A stretch of DNA of 6,983 bases, from positions 1 to 6,983 of the forward strand of contig JAISLJ010000154.1 of assembly GCA_031290955.1 (NCBI GenBank). The letters are read 5' to 3'. Origin of the DNA: Zoogloeaceae bacterium (GTDB taxonomy: Bacteria; Pseudomonadota; Gammaproteobacteria; Burkholderiales; Rhodocyclaceae). Both the position numbers and the translations under genes were made by a program. Of the stretch, positions 1 to 5,178 are shown piece after piece. Position 1 is the first letter of the stretch. Every line of letters begins with the position of its first letter. Below the pieces are notes generated by a model that saw nothing but the letters and a program-made list of their open reading frames with translations, was not told the origin of the DNA and searched no databases.

Positions 1-351
1 CCGATGGATGCCACGCATCGGGAATTCGTAGACCAAGTCACGGTACTCTCCACGATTGCGGACGGGGCGGCTGTGTCATTCCTGGAAAAATTCATCGCCC
101 ATACCGAGGCGCATTTCGAGGCGGAAAACCAGTGGATGAAGCGCAGCGCCTTTCCTCCTCTTCATTGCCACGCGGGCGAACATCAACGGGTCATCATGTC
201 CCTGAAGAGCGTGTTGTCCATGACAAGGCGGGGCAATCCCGGATTGGCGCGGGTCGCGGCGCAGGAAATGGCGCGCTGGTTCGAGAACCACGCCGCCACG
301 ATGGACGCCGCCCTGGCCGCCCACATGCGCCGGACGCAGTTCGCGCCCTGA
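1..351 (+). CDS. Hemerythrin domain protein (5' end cut by window)
   Basis: Small oxygen-binding four-helix-bundle protein with a non-haem di-iron site; in bacteria such proteins bind O2 or sense oxygen or iron, and the role here cannot be fixed. Counting from the first visible Met (base 4), all seven classical iron ligands are present: H5 in the DATHREF motif, H37 and E41 in HFEAE, H56 and H60 in HAGEH, H96 and D101 in HAATMD. The reading frame is open to base 1 (a Pro codon precedes the Met). Family members normally have about 10-20 residues before the MDxxHREF motif, so the true start is probably outside the window. No extra sensor or signalling domain follows; the protein ends 14 residues after the last ligand. 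It stops 21 bp before the next gene, in the same frame. Family assignment is firm; physiological role is not. Confidence 0.88.
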   Translation, partial: PMDATHREFVDQVTVLSTIADGAAVSFLEKFIAHTEAHFEAENQWMKRSAFPPLHCHAGEHQRVIMSLKSVLSMTRRGNPGLARVAAQEMARWFENHAATMDAALAAHMRRTQFAP

Positions 352-372
352 GCGGCAGGGAGTGGCTGCCAA

Positions 373-1017
373 ATGCCGACCGCCTATCTCATCCAGGAGG
401 CTTGGCTTCTGGGGCACCGCTTTTACGTCGACGAACGGGTGATCGTGCCGCGTTCCTTCATCGCCGAATTGCTCGCGGAAACACTCTCTCCCTGGATCTC
501 CGCACCAAAAGCCATTGGGCGCGTGCTGGATTTGTGCACCGGCTCCGGCTGCCTTGCCATTCTTGCTGCGCTCGCTTTTCCCGAAGCGCAGGTCGACGCC
601 ATCGACATTTCCTCGCGGGCGCTCGCCGTCGCCCACAGGAATGTGGATGACTACCGGCTTGCAGATCGTATCCGCCTCATCGAATCGGACGCCTTCACCG
701 CACTCACGGACGAAGCCTACGACCTCATCCTTGCCAACCCGCCCTATGTGGATGCCGAAGCGATGGCGACCCTGCCGCTCGAATACCGGCAGGAACCGGC
801 GCTGGCGCTGGCATCCGGCGCGGACGGCCTTGATTTCACCCGCCGCCTGCTTGCCGAAGCCAGGTCACGGCTTGCCCCCGGCGGCATCCTGGTGGTGGAA
901 ATCGGCCACAATCGCATGGCGCTGGAGGCTGCCTACCCGCAGCTTCCCTTCACCTGGCTTGAGACAACAGCGGGCGATTCCTTCGTGTTCCTGCTGCGCC
1001 GGGAGGACTTGCCCTGA
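373..1017 (+). CDS. prmB: PrmB-type ribosomal protein L3 glutamine N5-methyltransferase, N-terminally truncated
   Basis: In the known family this enzyme transfers a methyl group from S-adenosylmethionine to a glutamine side chain of ribosomal protein L3. The 214 residues contain the whole catalytic domain: the family signature FYVDERVIVPRSFIAELL (17-34), SAM motif I DLCTGSGCLAI (53-63), the acidic loop VDAIDIS (74-80) and the catalytic NPPYVDAE (122-129). The C-terminal VVEIGHN and LPFTWLETTAGDSFVFLL blocks are also present. Family members are about 300 residues; here the roughly 85-95-residue N-terminal helical domain is absent. The cause is visible: in the same frame the hemerythrin stop at 349-351 lies 21 bp upstream, and no alternative start codon lies between. 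A possible ribosome site, GGGAG at 358-362, precedes the ATG by 10 bases. The product may be a degraded enzyme or a catalytic domain alone. It could be misread as PrmC, but the VDERVIVPRS block favours PrmB. Confidence 0.85.
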   Translation: MPTAYLIQEAWLLGHRFYVDERVIVPRSFIAELLAETLSPWISAPKAIGRVLDLCTGSGCLAILAALAFPEAQVDAIDISSRALAVAHRNVDDYRLADRIRLIESDAFTALTDEAYDLILANPPYVDAEAMATLPLEYRQEPALALASGADGLDFTRRLLAEARSRLAPGGILVVEIGHNRMALEAAYPQLPFTWLETTAGDSFVFLLRREDLP

Positions 1018-1043
1018 ATTTCCGGGCCGCGCAAAATCCCATC

Positions 1044-1056
1044 GTGTATCATACAC
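1044..1056. promoter_or_regulatory. Perfect 13-bp dyad, possible operator
   Basis: GTGTAT-C-ATACAC is a perfect inverted repeat with 6-base arms. It lies between the prmB stop and the lipoprotein ATG (36 bases upstream of that ATG), where an operator or a -10 element (TATCAT at 1047-1052) would be expected. I see no good -35 hexamer 16-18 bases upstream, so an operator reading is no weaker than a promoter reading. It may also be chance. Confidence 0.3.
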
Positions 1057-1091
1057 TCCCATGTCCAGACAATGCTAGGAAGATTGCCGTC

Positions 1092-1628
1092 ATGCCGTTA
1101 CGAGTCAAGCGCGGAGCCAGAGTCGTCGTTCTATGCGCGTCATCCTTTCTGCTGGCTTCCTGCATCGGCTTCATGTCGGCCGGTGTGCGGATCAAGGATG
1201 AAAAAGTGTGCTTTGCGCCATCGGAAGACGATTCCCGCTGGTTTCGCGGACACATCATGTTTCATGGTTATGCGCTGTACAGGCTCGAAGGCGAGCGGGA
1301 AAAACCGATCTGGGGCTATTGCCTGAAAGAGGGCATGTCCGTGCGGGGCGACGCCTGTTTTCCCTATGGCGAATTGCCCGAAGGCGTCTCGCGCGCAGCG
1401 GTGCGCGACGATTGTTCTTCAGCGGAAGAAGCACCGCCCCTGCAAGCCAACACCCTGTATGCCGTCGAGGTGTTCGGGAGCGAAAAGACGCGCTGGTATT
1501 ATTACAATAGCTGGCCTGCCCGTTTTTGCCTGAAGGAAGACACGGGCGCGCTGTCGATCCAAAGGCTGCCGGACAGGGACGACGCCGACCATTGCCCGGA
1601 AGAGGGTGCGCAGACGCCAGCGCGTTAA
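1092..1628 (+). CDS. Outer-membrane lipoprotein, T6SS immunity-like family (putative)
   Basis: Predicted lipoprotein of 178 residues. A basic N-terminus (RVKRGAR) and hydrophobic stretch lead to a lipobox LASC, so Cys24 would be the acylated residue; the following Ile rather than Asp suggests sorting to the outer membrane. The mature part holds six more cysteines (40, 77, 89, 108, 146, 168), enough for three disulfides in the periplasm. The layout VxIKDEKVCF, then a central CF pair, then an aromatic WYYYNSWPARFCL block resembles the family annotated as putative type VI secretion immunity periplasmic lipoproteins; I recall this pattern and cannot run a profile. The ATG at 1092 is chosen because AGGAAG (1078-1083) sits 8 bases upstream and the signal peptide starts there; the frame is open further upstream to a GTG at 1044. 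No effector or secretion genes are visible, so the immunity role is only a family-level guess. Confidence 0.6.
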   Translation: MPLRVKRGARVVVLCASSFLLASCIGFMSAGVRIKDEKVCFAPSEDDSRWFRGHIMFHGYALYRLEGEREKPIWGYCLKEGMSVRGDACFPYGELPEGVSRAAVRDDCSSAEEAPPLQANTLYAVEVFGSEKTRWYYYNSWPARFCLKEDTGALSIQRLPDRDDADHCPEEGAQTPAR

Positions 1629-1660
1629 AAAACCGTTCGCAAGGTACTGCGTCGGTTGTC

Positions 1661-1679
1661 GGAAGCGGGATACGCTTCC
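1661..1679. other. Hairpin after the lipoprotein gene
   Basis: GGAAGCG (1661-1667) and CGCTTCC (1673-1679) form a perfect 7-bp stem with a 5-base loop, 32 bases after the lipoprotein stop. No T-run follows, so it is not a classical intrinsic terminator. It may stabilise the upstream mRNA or mark its 3' end. Confidence 0.4.
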
Positions 1680-1725
1680 TCGCGCTGTCCTTCCCCTGTT
1701 CGTGCGCCCCCCTTTCATTTCACGA

Positions 1726-1755
1726 TTGTCAAAATCCGCGCCCTGCGGGGATAAT
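1726..1755 (+). promoter_or_regulatory. Sigma70-type promoter for the ycxB-bioC-trkH operon
   Basis: TTGTCA (1726-1731) matches the -35 consensus at 5 of 6 positions, and GATAAT (1750-1755) matches the -10 at 5 of 6, separated by 18 bases. Transcription would begin near 1762, giving a leader of about 80 bases before the ATG at 1843. It is the best-matching promoter in the window and sits at the head of three closely spaced genes. Confidence 0.6.
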
Positions 1756-1831
1756 CGCCCCTTTTGACGGGAAAACACATCATGGAATCCACCCGCGTTC
1801 CGCTTGAAGCCCACGAAATCCCGACCCACAA

Positions 1832-1836
1832 AGGAG
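1832..1836 (+). promoter_or_regulatory. Ribosome binding site deciding the ycxB-like start
   Basis: AGGAG lies six bases before the ATG at 1843. This strong site favours that ATG over the in-frame TTG at 1804, which would add 13 residues (charged and not family-like) and lacks a comparable site. Confidence 0.75.
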
Positions 1837-1842
1837 ACGCGC

Positions 1843-2415
1843 ATGGATTACACGCTGGAATATGAAGTCAACGATGCCGGATTGATGAATTCGGCGCGGC
1901 GGCTTGCCACGCGCCTGGCGCGCAATGAAGATGGCGGAAAGACAAGGTGGCGGCGGATCGTGCGGCAGGAGGCCCCGCCAGTGCTTTTCGGGCTTGTGTT
2001 TGGGATCGTATCTGCGTTTTTCTCCCCAAGTCGGGATTTTTTGTTTGGGCTTTTCCTGGGACTTGCTCTGGGCGTGCTCCTGATGTTTTTGATCTTGTTT
2101 TTCGATCAACGCGCCATCCAGAAAAGAAGCCTGTCGCACATGCGAGGCAACAAACTGATCCTGGATGATGCTGGACTGTGCCTGCGCTCCGCGTTTGGCG
2201 AAGTCCGTTGTCCCTGGCGGGAAGTGCGTGACCTGCTGCCGCAGCGCGGCTGGCTGGCGATCGTCCTGACGCCCCTTCCCATGATAATCCCCATTCCGGA
2301 CAGGGCCTTTGCCGATGCCGCCGCGCGGCAAGCGTTTCTGGATGTCCTGCGCGAAGGCATGTCGAGTCGGCGGGCAGGGGATGAAGAAATGGCGTATCCC
2401 CACGGAAAATCATAG
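1843..2415 (+). CDS. YcxB-like membrane protein
   Basis: Protein of 190 residues of unknown biochemical function. A basic N-terminal stretch (about 20-42) is followed by two adjacent hydrophobic segments (about 45-60 and 66-88), which should form a membrane hairpin with both tails in the cytoplasm. After these comes a soluble domain (about 104-170) with the pattern of YcxB-like C-terminal domains. These are small beta-rich domains with a 'laser to w..v.dl' core, here NKLILDDAGLCL, then PWREVRDLL, then MIIPIPDRAF and a final helix ending FLDVLRE. First gene of an apparent operon; its stop lies 10 bases before bioC. No catalytic residues are recognisable. Membership of the YcxB-like group is a pattern match from memory; the two-helix topology is seen directly. 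Confidence 0.68.
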   Translation: MDYTLEYEVNDAGLMNSARRLATRLARNEDGGKTRWRRIVRQEAPPVLFGLVFGIVSAFFSPSRDFLFGLFLGLALGVLLMFLILFFDQRAIQKRSLSHMRGNKLILDDAGLCLRSAFGEVRCPWREVRDLLPQRGWLAIVLTPLPMIIPIPDRAFADAAARQAFLDVLREGMSSRRAGDEEMAYPHGKS

Positions 2416-2425
2416 GCCGCACGGC

Positions 2426-3328
2426 ATGATCGCCCCCATCAACCCGGTTGCCGTGCGCCGTCATTTTCGGCGCGTTGCCGCGACCTATGCCGAAGCGGAT
2501 TTCCTCGCCCGGGAAGTCGATGCCCGCCTGCAATCGCGTCTGGAATACCTGCGCCTTGCGCCGGAGGTGATCGTGGATCTCGGTTGCGGCCCGGCGCTCT
2601 CGCGTCTTGGCTTGCTGGCGCGTTATCCCGGCGCGCGCTATGTCGGGCTGGATCAGGAAGCCGCCATGTTTGCACCTGCGGCCCAATCCGCCAGCCCCGC
2701 GCATTTCCTCGCGGCAAGCGCCGAGCGGCTGCCGCTGCGCGCGGGCGTGGCCGGTCTGGTCTGGAGCAACCTGCTTCTTCCCTGGCTTGCCGATCCCTTT
2801 GTCTTTTTTCAGGAAGTGCGGCGGGTGCTGGCGGAAGGCGGTCTCTTCATGTTTTCGGCGCTGGGGCCAGATACGCTGAAGGAATTGCGCGGCAGCTTCC
2901 CGGATGGCCACGCGCACACGCAGGAATTCCAGGACATGCACCATCTGGGCGACATGCTTCTGGAAGCCGGATTGGCCGACCCGGTGCTCGAAATGGAAAT
3001 CCTCACCCTCACCTATCCCGATCTGGAAACCCTGCTTGCCGAACTGCGCGCCGCCGGGGCGACCCGCGCCATGCGCGGCGGGCCGCCCGGCCTTTCCGGC
3101 AAGGCTTTTCTACGCGGACTGAAGACCCATTATGAATCCTTGCGCCGGGAAGGCAGGCTGCCGGTGACGATGGAGATTCTCTACGGCCACGCCTGGCAGG
3201 CCGCGCCGCGTGTGCCGCCACATCTGCCACATGCGCCACATGCGCCGCAAGAGGCCGGGGAAGCGGGCGCGATCCTGCGCTTCGTCCGCAACGCCGGGCG
3301 CTCTGGCGGACAAGGGAGCGAGGCATAG
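2426..3328 (+). CDS. bioC: Malonyl-ACP O-methyltransferase BioC
   Basis: SAM-dependent methyltransferase that, in the known pathway, methylates malonyl-ACP so that the fatty-acid machinery can build the pimeloyl precursor of biotin. The 300-residue product carries SAM motif I VIVDLGCGPALS (48-59), an acidic motif II YVGLDQE (72-78), the post-I LPLRAGVAGLVWSNL block (102-116) and FMFSALGPDTLKELR (141-155). The BioC-like tail includes MHHLGDMLLEAGLADPV (171-187) and GRLPVTMEILYGHAW (243-257). The ATG at 2426 is preferred because the protein then begins with the short PVAVRRHFRRVAATY helix expected of BioC; the ribosome site is weak, so initiation may depend on translation of the upstream gene, which ends 10 bases earlier. 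An in-frame ATG at 2381 is possible but overlaps the upstream gene. The His-Pro-rich tail after residue 260 is discussed as a repeat. No other bio gene is in view. Confidence 0.87.
   Translation: MIAPINPVAVRRHFRRVAATYAEADFLAREVDARLQSRLEYLRLAPEVIVDLGCGPALSRLGLLARYPGARYVGLDQEAAMFAPAAQSASPAHFLAASAERLPLRAGVAGLVWSNLLLPWLADPFVFFQEVRRVLAEGGLFMFSALGPDTLKELRGSFPDGHAHTQEFQDMHHLGDMLLEAGLADPVLEMEILTLTYPDLETLLAELRAAGATRAMRGGPPGLSGKAFLRGLKTHYESLRREGRLPVTMEILYGHAWQAAPRVPPHLPHAPHAPQEAGEAGAILRFVRNAGRSGGQGSEA
3218..3244 (+). repeat. 9-bp in-frame microrepeat near the bioC 3' end
   Basis: Three units, CCACATCTG then CCACATGCG twice, encode PHL-PHA-PHA at residues 265-273 of BioC, extending the proline-rich run PRVPPHLPHAPHAP. 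The repeat falls beyond the conserved YGHAW block, so it looks like slippage in a flexible linker. Confidence 0.75.
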
Positions 3329-3331
3329 ACG

Positions 3332-4786
3332 ATGGAACGCTATTTCCACGTCCTGCGCGCCCTGAGCCTTTTGCTCATGCTCTTCGCGTTTACGTTGTGC
3401 GTTCCCCTTCTCTACGCGCATCTTGCGGAGGATGGGGCGGAGATGGCCTACGACATTGCCTTCCTGGTCACGCTGGCGAGCGGCCTTGCCCTCTGGCTCC
3501 TGACCCGCGCCAGCCGTCGGGAACTGCATGTGCGCGATGGCTTCCTGCTGGTGGTGCTTGTCTGGTCGGTGCTGCCGCTCTTTGCCAGCTTGCCCTTCTA
3601 CACCCAGTTGGACATCAGCTTTACCGATGCCTATTTCGAGGCGGTCTCCGGCCTGACGGCCACGGGGGCGACGGTGCTCTCCGGGCTGGACGCGCTGCCG
3701 CAATCCATCCACCTCTGGCGCAGCCTCATCATCTGGATGGGCGGCATGGGCCTGATCGTGCTTGCGGTCGCCATCCTGCCGATGTTGGGCATTGGGGGCC
3801 GACAGATGTTCAAGGCCGAGATTCCCAGCCCGATGAAGGATACCAAGCTCACCCCGCGCATCGCCCAGACGGCCAAGGGTTTGTGGCTCGTGTATGTTGG
3901 CATCACCGCTGCCGGGTTCCTCGCCTACCACTGGGCGGGAATGGATTGGTTCGATGCCCTGTGCCATGCCTTCTCGACCGTGGCGCTGGGCGGCTTTTCC
4001 ACCCACGACGCGAGCTTCGGCTACTGGGATTCGCCGCGTGTGGAAGGCGTGGCGATCATCTTCATGCTGTTGGCGGGGATGAATTTTTCCACCCACTATG
4101 TCGCCATTCTCGGGAAAAGCCTGAAGACCTACCTGCGCGACCCGGAAATCCTCTGGTTCCTGGGCGTGCTGCTGGCGGCCATTCTCCTTGCCACCTTCTA
4201 CCTGTGGGGCTTCCATTTCTATCCGAACACCACGGAAACCCTGCGCCATGTCGCCTTCAACCTGATTTCCGTCGCCACCACGGCGGGTTTTACCTCGACG
4301 GACTACAGCCAGTGGCCTTTCTTCGTGCCCTTGCTGATGCTTTTCCTGTGCAGCTTCGTTTCCTGCTCCGGTTCCACGGGCGGCGGCATCAAGATGATGC
4401 GGGCGGTTTTGCTCTACAAGCAGGTGTATCGTGAACTGCTGCGCTCCATGCATCCCAATGCCGTCTATCCGGTCAAACTGGGCGGCCACACCGTGCCCCA
4501 GAACATGCTTTTCGCGGTCTTGGCCTTCGGCTTCATCTACATGGTGACGCTGGTCAGCCTCGTGCTGCTCCTGAGTTTTTCGGGGCTGGAGATCATCACC
4601 GCCTTCTCCGCCGCCGTCGCCAGCCTGAACAACACCGGCCCCGGCCTGGGCATGGTCGGCCCGGTCAACAACTTCATGCCCCTGACCGATTTCCAGACCT
4701 GGACCTGCACCCTGGCAATGCTTCTGGGCCGTCTGGAAATCTTCACCCTCCTCGTCGTCCTGATGCCCGCATTCTGGCGAAAGTAG
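3332..4786 (+). CDS. trkH: Trk-type potassium uptake transporter, membrane subunit TrkH
   Basis: Inner-membrane potassium-translocating subunit that normally works with the cytoplasmic NAD/ATP-binding regulator TrkA, which is not in the window. Length (484 residues) is full for the family. Four pore-loop repeats can be seen, each with its filter glycine: TATGAT (109-114, G112), ALGGFST (218-224), TTAGFTS (316-322, G319) and NNTGPG (433-438, G436). The intramembrane-loop motif CSGSTGGGIK (345-354) is intact. Strongly hydrophobic segments occur at about 8-29, 42-57, 71-90, 133-153, 184-200, 237-258, 273-292, 328-345, 392-417 and 456-480. The ATG follows the bioC stop by 3 bases, with GAGG (3320-3323) as ribosome site inside the end of bioC, so the two genes are probably translationally coupled. 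No clear intrinsic terminator follows directly. Confidence 0.95.
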   Translation: MERYFHVLRALSLLLMLFAFTLCVPLLYAHLAEDGAEMAYDIAFLVTLASGLALWLLTRASRRELHVRDGFLLVVLVWSVLPLFASLPFYTQLDISFTDAYFEAVSGLTATGATVLSGLDALPQSIHLWRSLIIWMGGMGLIVLAVAILPMLGIGGRQMFKAEIPSPMKDTKLTPRIAQTAKGLWLVYVGITAAGFLAYHWAGMDWFDALCHAFSTVALGGFSTHDASFGYWDSPRVEGVAIIFMLLAGMNFSTHYVAILGKSLKTYLRDPEILWFLGVLLAAILLATFYLWGFHFYPNTTETLRHVAFNLISVATTAGFTSTDYSQWPFFVPLLMLFLCSFVSCSGSTGGGIKMMRAVLLYKQVYRELLRSMHPNAVYPVKLGGHTVPQNMLFAVLAFGFIYMVTLVSLVLLLSFSGLEIITAFSAAVASLNNTGPGLGMVGPVNNFMPLTDFQTWTCTLAMLLGRLEIFTLLVVLMPAFWRK

Positions 4787-4839
4787 TGTCCTGGCGGACG
4801 GCAATGGCCCTTCGGGCGGCGGTGATGGTGTTGGGAAAG

Positions 4840-4866
4840 CCTCTCGCCCCCGTTGGGGGAGCGAGG
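4840..4866. repeat. CTC/GAG imperfect hairpin
   Basis: CCCCC (4847-4851) pairs with GGGGG (4855-4859) around the loop GTT. Outward, pairing resumes through two mismatches as CCTC (4840-4843) with GAGG (4863-4866). The same design recurs at 6231-6254 and, more widely spaced, at 6337-6390. It stands about 28 bases before a dispersed palindrome. Confidence 0.55.
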
Positions 4867-4894
4867 GGATTGATATGGGCGCATTCGCGCCGAA

Positions 4895-4927
4895 GATTGC
4901 CGTGTCGCTCTGCTCCTCGCAATGACG
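4895..4927. repeat. Dispersed intergenic palindrome, copy A
   Basis: 33-base element beginning GATTGCCG and ending CGCAATGACG. The outer arms ATTGC and GCAAT are complementary, giving an imperfect hairpin. Three further copies lie at 6423-6449, 6529-6559 (inverted) and 6657-6689. Elements with this ATTGCGAG...GGCAAT text are familiar as high-copy intergenic repeats in several bacterial groups. Confidence 0.8.
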
Positions 4928-4954
4928 GGACGAGGGGCAGGCGGATGAGGCACA

Positions 4955-5101
4955 CGCCCCAATGTCTGAAGACAACACCCCATTGTCTGAAGACAACGCT
5001 CCATTGTCTGGAGACAACGCCCCATTGTCTGAAGACAACGCCCCAATGTCTGGAGACAACACCCCATTGTCTGAAGACAACGCCCCAATGTCTGGAGACA
5101 A
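4955..5101. repeat. Seven tandem 21-bp units, each with an internal dyad
   Basis: Units start at 4955, 4976, 4997, 5018, 5039, 5060 and 5081. Each has a 7-base head of the type CGCCCCA or CACCCCA followed by a dyad TTGTCT-GA-AGACAA. Variation is limited. The first arm base is T in units 2, 3, 4 and 6 and A in units 1, 5 and 7. The dyad centre is GA in units 1, 2, 4 and 6 and GG in 3, 5 and 7. The right arm AGACAA is invariant. Units 2 and 6 are identical, as are 5 and 7, and the sequence after unit 7 begins CACC like unit 6, which suggests a 42-bp duplication step. There is no spacer between units, so this is not CRISPR. It lies 77 bases before the ATG at 5179. Confidence 0.95.
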
Positions 5102-5104
5102 CAC

Positions 5105-5145
5105 CTTGCGGAAACGCCATTTTTCTGGCGCAAGCCGCGCTTTTT
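5105..5145 (+). terminator. Possible terminator or leader hairpin before the small ORF
   Basis: CTTGCG (5105-5110) pairs with CGCAAG (5129-5134), and CCA (5117-5119) continues with TGG (5126-5128) around a T-rich loop, leaving a bulge on the left. A competing inner stem CGCCA/TGGCG (5115-5119 with 5126-5130) is possible. A run of five T follows six bases after the stem, then CCCTTTT. It may end transcription from trkH or the array. The distance from stem to T-run makes it weaker than a standard terminator. Confidence 0.4.
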
Positions 5146-5178
5146 CCCTTTTGCTTCATTCACCCAAAGGAGTTCATG

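Larger units (their letters stand above)
4787..5178. other. Repeat-filled intergenic stretch between trkH and the small + strand ORF
   Basis: These 392 bases hold no gene I can support. In order they contain a short hairpin GCCC-TTC-GGGC (4807-4817), a CTC/GAG hairpin (4840-4866), a dispersed palindrome (4895-4927), seven 21-bp tandem units (4955-5101) and a T-rich hairpin (5105-5145). Long reading frames cross the array only because 21 is divisible by three. Confidence 0.8.

Noticed and set aside
132..650. A 172-codon + strand frame bridging the hemerythrin gene and prmB, considered as the missing PrmB N-terminus
   Set aside because: Its sequence has no PrmB-like features and is out of frame with both genes. 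Joining it to prmB would not restore the expected N-terminal domain.
1868..2944. A 358-codon minus-strand open frame across the ycxB-like gene and bioC
   Set aside because: It overlaps two supported genes, shows no family motif and has biased Arg/Pro/Gln composition.
4807..4817. GCCC-TTC-GGGC as the trkH terminator
   Set aside because: The stem is only four base pairs and no T-run follows.
4955..5101. CRISPR array
   Set aside because: Units are 21 bp and directly adjacent with no unique spacers, and no cas gene is visible.
3110..5104. A 664-codon open frame on the minus strand antisense to trkH
   Set aside because: It runs opposite a full-length, motif-complete trkH and continues through the 21-bp array only because the unit length is divisible by three. 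The translation is low-complexity and rich in Gln/His/Arg/Gly, typical of a shadow frame in GC-rich DNA.
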